Source: Streptomyces bikiniensis
GTDB lineage: Bacteria; Actinomycetota; Actinomycetes; Streptomycetales; Streptomycetaceae
Reading direction: 5' to 3'
Assembly (NCBI GenBank): GCA_000716465.1
Contig: JNWL01000002.1
Coordinates: 1-64,000 of the forward strand
Length of the DNA: 64,000 nt
A program made the position numbers and the translations under genes. The notes beneath the pieces are model-generated. The model saw only the letters and a list, made by a program, of their open reading frames with translations. It made no database searches and was not told the origin of the DNA. Positions 1-8,018 of the stretch are shown piece by piece; within the stretch, counting starts at the first letter, position 1; the number at the start of each line of letters is the position of its first letter.

Positions 1-1
1 C

Positions 2-223
2 GGCCTGCCCGTCCGGCGCTCGGCCACCGTCGGCTCCGACCCGCGCTTCGCCGCCGCCGTCCGCGACCTCCTCCTGGAACGAGCCGCCACCGAACGGGGG
101 ACCCGGGCGGAACGGTGCGCCCTGGGCACCCTCGGCCCCTCCCACGACCTGTGCCCGATCGGCTGCTGCCCGGCCCGGACGGAACGACCCGCAGCCGCCG
201 GCGCCGACAGCCCCTACGCGTAG
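2..223 (+). CDS. hemH: Ferrochelatase, C-terminal end (partial)
   Basis: The gene enters from the left edge; only the last 73 codons are in the window. The readable tail contains the spaced cysteines of [21 protein letters not shown], the C-terminal [2Fe-2S] cysteine cluster known from actinobacterial ferrochelatases. The enzyme inserts iron (in these bacteria into coproporphyrin III) in haem synthesis. The next gene is an inositol monophosphatase and then cutRS, the neighbourhood I remember for hemH in S. coelicolor. The identification rests on the cysteine motif and gene order, because the catalytic core lies outside the window. Confidence 0.8.
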   Translation, partial: GLPVRRSATVGSDPRFAAAVRDLLLERAATERGTRAERCALGTLGPSHDLCPIGCCPARTERPAAAGADSPYA

Positions 224-285
224 GAGCCCCAGCCCGCGCAGGCGAAGCGGGCGTCCGAGTGAAGCCGTACGCGCAAGGAGATCCC

Positions 286-1095
286 ATGACCGAGGTTCCC
301 GACCCCCTGCTCACCGAACTGCACGAACTCGCCCTGGAAGCCGCCCGGCGGGCCGGAGCGCTGCTGCGCGACGGCCGGCCCGACGACCTGGCCGTGGCGA
401 GGACCAAGACGAGCCCCATCGACGTGGTCACCGAGATGGACATCGCCGCCGAGAAGCTGATCACCGGCTTCCTCGCCGAGCACCGCCCGCAGGACGGCCT
501 CCTCGGCGAGGAGGGCGCCGCCACCCCCGGCACCAGCGGCGTCCGCTGGGTCATCGACCCGCTCGACGGCACCGTGAACTACCTCTACGGCCTGCCCACC
601 TGGGGCGTCTCGATCGCCGCCGAACGGAACGGCGAGACCGTCGTCGGCGTCGTCGAGGCGCCGATGCGCGGCGAGACCTACCACGCGGTCCTCGGCCGCG
701 GCGCGTACGCGGGGGACCGGCGGCTCGCCGCCCGCCCCTCGCCCGCCCTCGACCAGGCCCTGCTCGGCACCGGCTTCGCCTACGTCCAGACCCGGCGCGA
801 CCATCAGGCCGACGTCGCCCGGCGGGTGATCCCGCTCGTCCGCGACATCCGGCGCGGCGGCTCGGCCGCCCTGGACCTCTGCGACGTCGCCGCGGGCCGC
901 CTCGACGCCTACTACGAGCGCGGCCTCAACCCCTGGGACCTCGCGGCGGGCGCGCTGATCGCCCGCGAGGCGGGCGCCCTGACCGGCGGTCGCCCCGGAG
1001 AGCCGGAGTCCGGCGAGCTGACGGTGGCGGCCTCCCCGGGCCTCTTCGCGCCCCTCCAGGAGCTCCTGGAGGGACTGGGGGCCTGGCACGACTGA
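286..1095 (+). CDS. Inositol monophosphatase family phosphatase
   Basis: 269 aa, the usual size for the family. It should hydrolyse inositol-1-phosphate or a related sugar phosphate or 3'-phosphonucleotide, using Mg2+. The metal-site motifs are visible: the acidic LGEEG near residue 73, WVIDPLDGTVNY near 88-99, and WDLAAGALIAREAGA near 217-231. The ATG at 286 was chosen because AAGGAG lies at 275-280, five bases upstream; the longer open frame starting at 115 runs through the hemH tail and has no ribosome site. A strong hairpin follows the stop. The substrate cannot be read from sequence. Confidence 0.9.
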   Translation: MTEVPDPLLTELHELALEAARRAGALLRDGRPDDLAVARTKTSPIDVVTEMDIAAEKLITGFLAEHRPQDGLLGEEGAATPGTSGVRWVIDPLDGTVNYLYGLPTWGVSIAAERNGETVVGVVEAPMRGETYHAVLGRGAYAGDRRLAARPSPALDQALLGTGFAYVQTRRDHQADVARRVIPLVRDIRRGGSAALDLCDVAAGRLDAYYERGLNPWDLAAGALIAREAGALTGGRPGEPESGELTVAASPGLFAPLQELLEGLGAWHD

Positions 1096-1109
1096 CCCCG
1101 GCCCCGGTA

Positions 1110-1154
1110 CGCACGAGGGCCCCGGAGCCGGGACGGCTCCGGGGCCCTCGTGCG
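1110..1154. terminator. Bidirectional terminator hairpin
   Basis: Perfect 20-bp inverted repeat (arms 1110-1129 and 1135-1154, loop of 5 bases) between the convergent monophosphatase gene and the small reverse gene. There is no U tract, as is common in high-GC genomes. Confidence 0.8.
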
Positions 1155-1186
1155 GGTGTACGGCTCCGCCGGTGGAGCGGGCGGCG

Positions 1187-1360
1187 TCAGGCGCCCGGCG
1201 CGGCCACCTCCACGCCGTGCTCGGCGGCCAGGCGGTGCAGGTCCTCCAGCTCCGCCTGCTCCACCTCCACCAGGTAGTCGTCTCCCGTCTCACGCGCCCG
1301 CGTGAGGTCTGTTTGCGTGGTCCTGATGCGCTGCAGCAGGCCGGCGGTGAAAGCGTCCAT
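1187..1360 (-). CDS. Small conserved Streptomyces protein of unknown function
   Basis: 57 aa, beginning MDAFTAGLLQRIRTTQTDL and ending VEVAAPGA. It is predicted to be largely helical and amphipathic (LVEVEQAELEDLHRLAAEHG), with no signal peptide or membrane segment. The ATG at 1360 has GAGGGG nine to fourteen bases upstream on the reverse strand. Codon third positions are GC-rich, supporting real coding. The position between the monophosphatase and cutR matches a small hypothetical gene that I recall from other Streptomyces. No function is proposed. Confidence 0.7.
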   Translation of the reverse strand: MDAFTAGLLQRIRTTQTDLTRARETGDDYLVEVEQAELEDLHRLAAEHGVEVAAPGA

Positions 1361-1708
1361 CGTGCGCCCCCTCGTCGTGGGTCGAATGGCACGGGGGTGT
1401 GCCGAGGGTGGGTCGGATCACGCACCGTGGTCTCTGGGGGACAGAGGGCGTCGGGTGGCGCGCCACTACAGGGCGTGATCGCGGGGTGTGCAGTCGTCCT
1501 CCCCAGCGCTTTCCTCAGGGAAACCTCAACTGGCCCGCGAATCAGGTGAATTCTCGGTGCCCCCTCCGGGGGCGCCGCCCGCCCCGGGGCCCGCACCGTC
1601 GCCTTACAGCCGGTTTACGCGCGTACGGGGCAGGATGGACACCCACAGTCAGCTCAGGTACCGGCCGGTCCCCGCCCCGGGTCGCGGCTCAACGGAAGGA
1701 TGTACGAC
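1361..1708. promoter_or_regulatory. cutR upstream region with a helically phased direct repeat
   Basis: This 348-base gap separates the divergent small gene and cutR. TTACA at 1604-1608 and TTACG at 1615-1619 are 11 bases apart, the one-turn direct-repeat layout typical of OmpR-family regulator sites, so autoregulation by CutR is possible. The ribosome site GGAAGG (1694-1699) directly touches an in-frame ATG at 1700 but is ideally spaced for the GTG at 1709. No convincing gene is seen in the rest. Confidence 0.4.
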
Positions 1709-2362
1709 GTGCGCGTACTCGTCGTCGAGGACGAGCAGCTGCTCGCCGATGCGGTGGCCACCGGACTGCGCCGGGAGGCCATGGCCGTCGACGTCGTGTA
1801 CGACGGAGCGGCGGCCCTGGAGCGCGTGGGGGTCAACGACTACGACGTCGTCGTCCTCGACCGCGACCTGCCCCTCGTGCACGGCGACGACGTCTGCCGC
1901 CGGATCGTCGAGCTGGGCATGCCCACCCGCGTCCTGATGCTCACCGCCTCCGGGGACGTCAGCGACCGCGTGGAGGGCCTGGAGCTGGGCGCGGACGACT
2001 ACCTCCCCAAGCCCTTCGCCTTCACCGAGCTCACCGCGCGCGTGCGAGCCCTCGGCCGCCGCACCACTGTTCCCCTCCCGCCCGTCCTGGAGCGCGCCGG
2101 CATCAAGCTCGACCCGAACCGCCGCGAGGTCTTCCGCGACGGCCGCGAGGTCCAGCTCGCGCCGAAGGAGTTCGCCGTCCTGGAGGTCCTCATGCGCAGC
2201 GAGGGCGCCGTCGTCTCGGCCGAGCAGCTCCTGGAGAAGGCCTGGGACGAGAACACCGACCCGTTCACCAACGTCGTCCGCGTCACCGTCATGACCCTGC
2301 GCCGCAAGCTCGGCGAGCCCCCCGTCATCGTCACCGTGCCCGGCTCCGGCTACCGGATCTGA
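1709..2362 (+). CDS. cutR: OmpR-family response regulator CutR
   Basis: 217 aa. The receiver domain begins VRVLVVEDEQLLADAV, with acidic residues near 8-9, phospho-acceptor Asp51 in VVVLDRDLPL, the LMLTASG switch threonine and the conserved Lys in DDYLPKPF. A winged-helix DNA-binding domain follows, ending RVTVMTLRRKLGEPPVIVTVPGSGYRI. The GTG at 1709 is preferred over the ATG at 1700 because GGAAGG ends at 1699. The partner kinase cutS starts four bases after the stop, so translation is probably coupled. CutRS was described as affecting actinorhodin production in S. lividans and, from memory, later linked to envelope or secretion stress. Confidence 0.93.
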   Translation: MRVLVVEDEQLLADAVATGLRREAMAVDVVYDGAAALERVGVNDYDVVVLDRDLPLVHGDDVCRRIVELGMPTRVLMLTASGDVSDRVEGLELGADDYLPKPFAFTELTARVRALGRRTTVPLPPVLERAGIKLDPNRREVFRDGREVQLAPKEFAVLEVLMRSEGAVVSAEQLLEKAWDENTDPFTNVVRVTVMTLRRKLGEPPVIVTVPGSGYRI

Positions 2363-2366
2363 CCCG

Positions 2367-3605
2367 ATGGCCACCACCCCCGCGCCCCACCCCCAGGCGC
2401 CCCCCAAGCCGACCTGGGACCCCAGGGACCCGGTCCGCCCGCTCCTGCGCCCGACCATCCGGATACGGCTCACCCTGCTGTACGGCGGGATGTTCCTGAT
2501 CGCGGGCATCCTGCTGCTCTCGATCATCTACCTCTTCACCGCGCAGGCGCTCAGCGACAGCGCGGCCCAGCTCCCCTTCAAGATCGTCAAGGGCGAGGTC
2601 CAGGCCACCACCTCCCTGTGCGTCCTGCCCGGCACGGGCACCGTCGACCAGTTCAACGACGCGGTGTCCGTCTGCCTCCGGCACCAGAGCGACCGGGCCC
2701 TGGACGACCTCCTGCGCCGCTCGCTCTTCGCCCTGCTCGGCCTGAGCATCATCGCCTTCGCCTTCGGCTACGCCATGGCGGGACGGGTGCTCTCCCCGCT
2801 CGGCCGGATCACCCGCACCGCCCGCCAGGTGGCCGGTTCCGACCTGTCCCGGCGGATCGAGCTGGACGGCCCGGACGACGAGCTCAAGGAGCTGGCCGAC
2901 ACCTTCGACGAGATGCTGGAGCGCCTGGAGCGGGCCTTCACCGCCCAGCAGCGGTTCGTCGCGAACGCCTCGCACGAGCTGCGGACCCCGCTCGCGATCA
3001 ACCGCACCCTCCTGGAGGTGCACCTCTCCGACCCCGGGGCCCCGGTGGAGCTCCAGCAACTCGGCAAGACCCTGCTCGCCACCAACGAGCGCAGCGAGCA
3101 GCTCGTCGAGGGCCTGCTCCTGCTCGCCCGGAGCGACAACCAGATCATCGAGCGCAAGGCCGTCGACCTCGCCGAGGTCGCCGAGCGGGCCGTCGACCAG
3201 GTGCACGCCGAGGCCGAGGCCAAGGGCGTCGAGATCCGGGGCGAGCGGGCGCCCGCCGTCGTCCAGGGCAACGGCGTCCTGCTCGAACGGATCGCCCTGA
3301 ACCTGCTCCAGAACGCCGTGCGGTACAACGTGCCGGAGGGCGGCTGGGTGGAGGTCGGCACCGAGTCCGGACACGGCCGGGCGGTGCTGCTCGTCTCGAA
3401 CACGGGACCCGTGGTCCCCGCGTACGAGATCGACAACCTCTTCGAGCCGTTCCGGCGGCTCCGGCAGGAGCGGACCGGCAGTGACAAGGGGGTCGGGCTC
3501 GGCCTGTCGATCGCCCGGTCCGTGGCCCGCGCCCACGGCGGCCGCATCATCGCGGAGCCCCGTGAGGGCGGCGGCCTCGTGATGCGCGTCACTCTGCCGA
3601 TCTGA
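2367..3605 (+). CDS. cutS: Sensor histidine kinase CutS
   Basis: 412 aa. A cytoplasmic start is followed by a membrane segment near residues 36-60, a roughly 55-residue extracytoplasmic loop with two cysteines (SLCVLPG and SVCLRHQ), and a second membrane segment near 118-140. HAMP follows, then the HisKA box NASHELRTPLA near residue 200 and the ATPase domain with N box NLLQNAVRYN and G boxes GVGLGLSIA. The two loop cysteines could form a disulphide and be part of sensing, which is my inference. The start lies four bases after the cutR stop and has no clear ribosome site of its own, consistent with coupling. Confidence 0.92.
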   Translation: MATTPAPHPQAPPKPTWDPRDPVRPLLRPTIRIRLTLLYGGMFLIAGILLLSIIYLFTAQALSDSAAQLPFKIVKGEVQATTSLCVLPGTGTVDQFNDAVSVCLRHQSDRALDDLLRRSLFALLGLSIIAFAFGYAMAGRVLSPLGRITRTARQVAGSDLSRRIELDGPDDELKELADTFDEMLERLERAFTAQQRFVANASHELRTPLAINRTLLEVHLSDPGAPVELQQLGKTLLATNERSEQLVEGLLLLARSDNQIIERKAVDLAEVAERAVDQVHAEAEAKGVEIRGERAPAVVQGNGVLLERIALNLLQNAVRYNVPEGGWVEVGTESGHGRAVLLVSNTGPVVPAYEIDNLFEPFRRLRQERTGSDKGVGLGLSIARSVARAHGGRIIAEPREGGGLVMRVTLPI

Positions 3606-4000
3606 CACACTGCACGTGCCGACCGGTTCCGTTCGCTTTGCGCGGAATTCCGCGGCCCCGCCCCTGAGACGCTCATGTGTGATCGATCACAGGGGAGGGC
3701 GTGCGGGCATCCACTCTCCGTGACCGGGAAATCCCTCCGAAAACCAGGAAAAGTCCGGGTTTCCGGGGGCCTGGATGACGGGAAGTACACGGGGTGGCGC
3801 CCGCGAGGGACACCCGTGGGACCGTGTACGGTCCGGTTCGCCACCCGAAGCCGATCACTCATGAGAGGGCGCGACGGGTGTCGATTGAGTAACAGACCTT
3901 GATGTGAGGCAAAATCTCCGCCTCAGGTCGGGCACAAGTCCGACCTCTCACGCGTTACGTGCGCTGGAGACACCGCAACCACCCAGAGGGGGAGAGCGAC
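3606..4000. promoter_or_regulatory. Intergenic region with a CRP-like palindrome and two small inverted repeats
   Basis: TGTGATCGATCACA at 3678-3691 is a perfect 14-bp palindrome. It fits GTG-N6-CAC, the core of the Streptomyces Crp motif, but has only four bases between TGTGA and TCACA, where the E. coli site has six. Nearer the DUF4193 gene are TGAGGC/GCCTCA (3905-3910 and 3920-3925) and AGGTCGG/CCGACCT (3925-3931 and 3940-3946). A 75-codon open frame at 3675-3902 has no ribosome site and poor codon quality, and I do not accept it as a gene. Confidence 0.45.
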
Positions 4001-4297
4001 ATGGCAACGGATTACGACACCCCACGCAAGACCGACGACGACGTCGACTCGGACAGCCTTGAGGAACTGAAGGCCCGCCGGAACGACAAGTCGACCTCGA
4101 CCGTCGACGTCGACGAGTTCGAGGCCGCCGAGGGCCTGGAGCTTCCGGGCGCCGACCTCTCGAACGAGGAGCTGGCCGTCCGGGTCCTGCCCAAGCAGGC
4201 GGACGAGTTCACCTGCATGAGCTGCTTCCTCGTGCACCACCGGAGCCAGCTGGCCCGGGAGAAGAACGGTCAGCCCATCTGCCGCGACTGCGACTGA
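4001..4297 (+). CDS. DUF4193 small zinc-ribbon-like protein
   Basis: 98 aa with an acidic N-terminal half and a C-terminal zinc-ribbon-like end: CMSC at about 73-76 and CRDC close to the terminus, a four-cysteine site. This matches DUF4193, an actinobacterial family whose role is not established; interaction with RNA polymerase or nucleic acid is only a guess. The ATG at 4001 follows the ribosome site GGGGGAG at about 3988-3994. The gene sits at the head of the conserved segment running to dut and DUF3710. Confidence 0.9.
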   Translation: MATDYDTPRKTDDDVDSDSLEELKARRNDKSTSTVDVDEFEAAEGLELPGADLSNEELAVRVLPKQADEFTCMSCFLVHHRSQLAREKNGQPICRDCD

Positions 4298-4309
4298 GAA
4301 CGCTCGGCC

Positions 4310-5347
4310 GTGGCAGGCGACACACCGTCCCGGAAGCGGCGTCTGCGGCTCCCCGGGAGCCCGCGGACGGACAAGGGCGGACCAGGCCCGGCAGAGGGTG
4401 CCCAGGAGGCCCCCGACGCCGAGCCCACCGCCTCCCTGCCCTCCCTCGGCGCACGTGACGACGAGCGGGGCCTACCGGCCTCGCTCGAAGCGGTCACCGG
4501 ACCGGAGGCGGCACCCCTCCCCGCGGAGCGGGGCACGGGGCAGGATGACGGGCCGCCCGTCGAAGCACGACGAGCCGGGCGCCTCGACGCCGTCAAACGG
4601 CTCGCCGACCCCGCACGGGACCGGCTCGACAAGCTGAAGATCGACCCCGGCCGGATCGACGCCGTCCGGCGCGGCGTCGCGCAGGGCGTGAAGCGCGGCG
4701 GAGACAGCGCCAGGGCCGGCATCGGCCATCTGGCCGACCGGCTGATCGACCTCGCCCCGCGGATCCCCGTCCGCGACCTGGCGACCCTGCGCAAGCAGTT
4801 CCCCGGGCTCGGCCCCGAGGAGATCGCCGACAAACTCGTCACCGGCGCGGCGAACGCCTCCTCGACCGTGGGCGCCGGCATCGGCGCCGCCGCCATGCTG
4901 CCCGTGCCCCCGGCCATGCCCGCCGAGCTGGCGGCCGAGATCACCGGCGTCGCCGCCGTGGAACTCAAGCTCATCGCCGAACTGCACGAGGTGTACGGCC
5001 TGCGGCCCCCCGGCCGGCTGACCCAGCGCTCGGCGGCCTATCTGACCTCCTGGGCCGAGGAGCGGGGCATCGACCCCACCAAGCCCACCACCGTCAACGC
5101 GGCGCTCGGCGGACAGCTCAAGCGCGAACTGCGCCAGCAGATCATGAAGCGCATGGTGCGCAACCTGCCGAACCTCATGCCGTTCATGGTGGGCGCCGCC
5201 GTCGGCGCCGTCATGAACCGCCGCGACACCAAGAAGCTCGCCTCGCACATCCGCAAGGACCTGCGCGAGCGCCAGATCCCCTGGGACGCCCTCCCGGAGC
5301 TGCCCCCGCTGGAGCAGCCCGAGAACCCCGAGGAGCTGGACTTCTAG
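4310..5347 (+). CDS. Conserved actinobacterial protein of unknown function
   Basis: 345 aa starting at a GTG 12 bases after the DUF4193 stop. The first roughly 100 residues are low-complexity and charged. The remainder is helical, with an alanine- and glycine-rich stretch (GAGIGAAAMLPVPPAMPAELAAEITGVAAVELKLIAELHEVYG) and a glycine-rich hydrophobic segment PFMVGAAVGAVMN near the end. The helical half resembles the EcsC-type family in general pattern, but I cannot confirm this. No catalytic motif is recognised. Close spacing suggests co-transcription with the upstream DUF4193 gene. Confidence 0.75.
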   Translation: MAGDTPSRKRRLRLPGSPRTDKGGPGPAEGAQEAPDAEPTASLPSLGARDDERGLPASLEAVTGPEAAPLPAERGTGQDDGPPVEARRAGRLDAVKRLADPARDRLDKLKIDPGRIDAVRRGVAQGVKRGGDSARAGIGHLADRLIDLAPRIPVRDLATLRKQFPGLGPEEIADKLVTGAANASSTVGAGIGAAAMLPVPPAMPAELAAEITGVAAVELKLIAELHEVYGLRPPGRLTQRSAAYLTSWAEERGIDPTKPTTVNAALGGQLKRELRQQIMKRMVRNLPNLMPFMVGAAVGAVMNRRDTKKLASHIRKDLRERQIPWDALPELPPLEQPENPEELDF

Positions 5348-5400
5348 GCCCGCCGTGCCGAAGGCGGCTGCGGCTTCCAGCCCCCGGTGCCGGTCCGCTT

Positions 5401-5913
5401 TCAGTCCCTGGTGCCGGTCCGCACGGCCTCGACGGCCGCCTCCAGGGCCTCCGGCTCGCGCGTGGACAGGTACACGTACGGCGTCGGGTCCGCCGGGTCC
5501 ACCACCTCGATCCGCACCGCCCGCGGCACGTAGCTCCGCATCAGCATGAAGGCGCGCGGATCGGCCTTGTGCGTGCGCCAGGCGCGCGCCTCCTCCGCGT
5601 CGAGGACCTCGACCGCCCCCAGGGCGGAGACCGGGATCCGCGCGTCCCCCGCCACCAGCGAACCGGCCACCACCCGGATGCGGGCGGAGCCGTACGAGGA
5701 GACCGCGGCGCCGGCGAGCACCGCCGCCACGATCAGGCCGCCCAGCATCGGGACCGTGCCGAACGGGAACATGATCAGACCGCCGGACAGGCCGAGCAGG
5801 CCCGCGATCGCCCACCAGGAGCCGGGCGCCGTCAGCCGCTCGTCGAAGCGCGGCGCGGCCGGGGCGGCGGAGGACTCGGGGGAGGGGGCCGGGGACGGTA
5901 CGGAAGGCTGCAT
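5401..5913 (-). CDS. DUF3093 membrane protein
   Basis: 170 aa. A proline- and alanine-rich N-terminus is followed by FDERLTAPGSWW, two adjacent membrane helices (about 35-78), and a soluble C-terminal half ending in EAVRTGTRD. Two-helix hairpin plus small soluble domain is the DUF3093 layout found next to dut in streptomycetes. The start at 5913 begins MQPSVPSPAPSP. A longer in-frame extension reaches into the divergent thioesterase promoter and is rejected. It is convergent with the upstream hypothetical gene. Function is unknown. Confidence 0.8.
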   Translation of the reverse strand: MQPSVPSPAPSPESSAAPAAPRFDERLTAPGSWWAIAGLLGLSGGLIMFPFGTVPMLGGLIVAAVLAGAAVSSYGSARIRVVAGSLVAGDARIPVSALGAVEVLDAEEARAWRTHKADPRAFMLMRSYVPRAVRIEVVDPADPTPYVYLSTREPEALEAAVEAVRTGTRD

Positions 5914-5971
5914 GCGTCCAAGCTTGGCACGGCGCGACCCGCGTCCGTCCGCGCGGGTAAGGTCTGCGCCT

Positions 5972-6556
5972 GTGACTGCAACATCTGCCGCCCTCACCCC
6001 GCCGGCCGACGCCATACCGCCGGTACGCCACCCCGACGCGCCGGCCCCCGGCGAGCTCCTCGGCTCGCACTACGGGCACTGTTTCGGATGCGGCGGCGGG
6101 CAGCCCCACGGCCTCCACCTGGAGGCGCGGGCGGGCGAGGGCGTGACCGTCACCGCCGAGTTCACGGTCACCGCCGACCACCAGGGCGCCCCCGGCCTCG
6201 CGCACGGCGGCGTCCTCGCCACCGCGCTCGACGAGACCCTCGGCTCCCTCAACTGGCTGCTGCGGGTCATCGCCGTGACCGGACGCCTGGAGACCGACTT
6301 CCTCCGGCCCGTGCCGGTCGGCACCGTGCTCCACCTGGAGGCCGCCGTCACCGCCGTGCACGGCCGCAAGCTCTACTCGACCGCCGTCGGCCGGATCGGC
6401 GGGCCCGAGGGCCCCGTCGCCGTCCGCGCCGACGCCCTCTTCATCGAGGTCAAGGTCGACCACTTCATCGACAACGGGCGCCCGGAGGAGATCCGGGCGG
6501 CCATGTCCGACCCCGACCAGGTCAGGCGCGCCCGCGCCTTCGAGGTGAACCCCTGA
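5972..6556 (+). CDS. PaaI-family hotdog-fold thioesterase
   Basis: 194 aa, GTG start at 5972. The hotdog domain carries FGCGGGQPHGLHLE near 37-50, then HQGAPGLAHGGVLATALDETLG around 70-91, where the His-Gly-Gly and the acidic Asp-Glu of the helix are typical thioesterase features. An acyl-CoA thioester is the likely substrate, but acyl identity cannot be read. The stop overlaps the ATG of dut by one base (TGATG), so the two are translationally coupled. It is divergent from the DUF3093 gene, with the shared promoter in the 58 bases between them. Confidence 0.85.
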   Translation: MTATSAALTPPADAIPPVRHPDAPAPGELLGSHYGHCFGCGGGQPHGLHLEARAGEGVTVTAEFTVTADHQGAPGLAHGGVLATALDETLGSLNWLLRVIAVTGRLETDFLRPVPVGTVLHLEAAVTAVHGRKLYSTAVGRIGGPEGPVAVRADALFIEVKVDHFIDNGRPEEIRAAMSDPDQVRRARAFEVNP

Positions 6557-7068
6557 TGCGCAACCCCGTCGACGTACTGATCCGGCGCGTGGACCCCGAG
6601 GTCCCCATTCCGGCCTACGAGCACCCCGGCGACGCCGGCGCCGACCTCGTGACCACGGAGGCCGCCGTCCTGGCCCCCGGCGAGCGCGCCGTCCTGCCCA
6701 CCGGCGTCTCCCTGGCCCTCCCCGACGGGTACGCCGCCTTCGTGCATCCGCGCTCCGGCCTCGCGGCCCGCTGCGGAGTGGCGCTCGTGAATGCCCCGGG
6801 GACGGTGGATGCCGGGTACCGTGGAGAGATCAAGGTGATCGTGGTCAACCTCGACCCGCGCGAGAGCGTGCGGTTCGAGCGATTCGACCGGATTGCCCAA
6901 CTCGTCGTCCAGCAGGTCGAGAAGGTGCGCTTCCACGAGGTGGCGGAACTTCCCGGTTCGGCGCGGGCCGAGGGGGGCTTCGGGTCCACCGGCGGCCACG
7001 CCGCCGTGGACGGCACAACGGGTGGGAATCGATACGCTTCGGTCGTATCCGACCGGGAAGGACAGTGA
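6556..7068 (+). CDS. dut: dUTP diphosphatase
   Basis: 170 aa. All five trimeric dUTPase motifs are visible in order: HPGDAGADL, HPRSGLAARCG, NAPGTVDAGYRGEIKV, DRIAQLVVQ and the C-terminal RAEGGFGSTG that closes over the active site. The enzyme converts dUTP to dUMP and pyrophosphate, keeping uracil out of DNA. The ATG overlaps the thioesterase stop. About 20 extra residues follow motif 5, a modest extension over the E. coli enzyme. Confidence 0.96.
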   Translation: MRNPVDVLIRRVDPEVPIPAYEHPGDAGADLVTTEAAVLAPGERAVLPTGVSLALPDGYAAFVHPRSGLAARCGVALVNAPGTVDAGYRGEIKVIVVNLDPRESVRFERFDRIAQLVVQQVEKVRFHEVAELPGSARAEGGFGSTGGHAAVDGTTGGNRYASVVSDREGQ

Positions 7069-7069
7069 C

Positions 7070-7831
7070 GTGTTCGGACGTCGCAAGAAGAGCGGTGCCG
7101 CCGAGGACGCGGCGGGCGAGGCCGAGCAGGTCGTCGACGCGGTGGAGGACGAGGACGACGCGGCCGAGCCGCGTCGGGTGAACCTTCCGCCCGCGCCCCG
7201 GCCCGACGGGCCCTGGGACATCTCCGAGGTCACCAAGCCCGACGAGGGCCGCGTGGACCTCGGCGGGATCTTCGTACCCGGCGTCGAGGGAATGGAGCTG
7301 CGGGTCGAGGTGGCGGGCGACGCGATCGTCGCGGCCACCGTCGTGCTGCGCGACAGCGCGGTGCAGCTCCAGGCCTTCGCCGCCCCCAAGAACGAGGGCA
7401 TCTGGGGCGAGGTCCGTGACGAGATCGCCACGGGCATCGTGCAGCAGGGCGGTGTCATCGACGAGGTCGAGGGGCCGCTGGGCTGGGAGCTGCGCGCGCA
7501 GGTCCCCGTGCAGCTGCCGGACGGCAACCGGGGCGTGCAGCTCGTGCGCTTCGTGGGCGTCGACGGGCCCCGCTGGTTCCTGCGCGGAGTGATCTCCGGA
7601 CAGGGCGCGGTCCAGCCCGAGGCGGCCGGCCTCCTGGAGCAGATCGTCCGCGACACCGTGGTCGTCCGCGGCGACGGCCCGATGGCCCCGCGCGACCCGA
7701 TCGTCCTCAAGCTGCCGAACGACGCGCAGATGGTGCCGGACGGCGTGCAGCAGGAGGAGCAGGAGAACTCCCGCTTCTCCGGCGGCATGGGCCAGCTCCA
7801 GCGCGGCCCGGAGATCTCCGAGATCCGCTGA
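7070..7831 (+). CDS. DUF3710 protein
   Basis: 253 aa, GTG start one base after the dut stop. An acidic lead (EDEDDAAEPRRV) precedes a domain that reads PPAPRPDGPWDISEV...DLGGIFVPG, which is characteristic of DUF3710, an actinobacterial family that almost always follows dut. There is no signal peptide and no membrane segment. The function is unknown. Tight coupling to dut suggests co-regulation only. A 19-bp perfect hairpin follows the stop. Confidence 0.88.
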   Translation: MFGRRKKSGAAEDAAGEAEQVVDAVEDEDDAAEPRRVNLPPAPRPDGPWDISEVTKPDEGRVDLGGIFVPGVEGMELRVEVAGDAIVAATVVLRDSAVQLQAFAAPKNEGIWGEVRDEIATGIVQQGGVIDEVEGPLGWELRAQVPVQLPDGNRGVQLVRFVGVDGPRWFLRGVISGQGAVQPEAAGLLEQIVRDTVVVRGDGPMAPRDPIVLKLPNDAQMVPDGVQQEEQENSRFSGGMGQLQRGPEISEIR

Positions 7832-7860
7832 ACGACGGGCTGCGGAAGCCCGTGGACGAG

Positions 7861-7909
7861 GCCGGTGGGCCGTCTCCCGACCGCGAGGTACGGGAGACGG
7901 CCCACCGGC
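7861..7909 (+). terminator. Terminator after the dut-DUF3710 unit
   Basis: Perfect 19-bp inverted repeat (7861-7879 and 7891-7909) with an 11-base loop, 30 bases after the DUF3710 stop. Confidence 0.85.
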
Positions 7910-8018
7910 GTGTCCCGCTCTCCCCGGTTGTCCACAGGCCGGAGCCCCGCCCCTGGTCCTCCGGACCCGCGCCGGACCATACTGGCGAGCGCACGCGTTC
8001 GAAGAGGGGGAGCACACG

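Noticed and set aside
3675..3902. 75-codon plus-strand open frame upstream of DUF4193
   Set aside because: No ribosome site, mixed codon quality and overlap with the palindromic regulatory region; no recognisable protein features.
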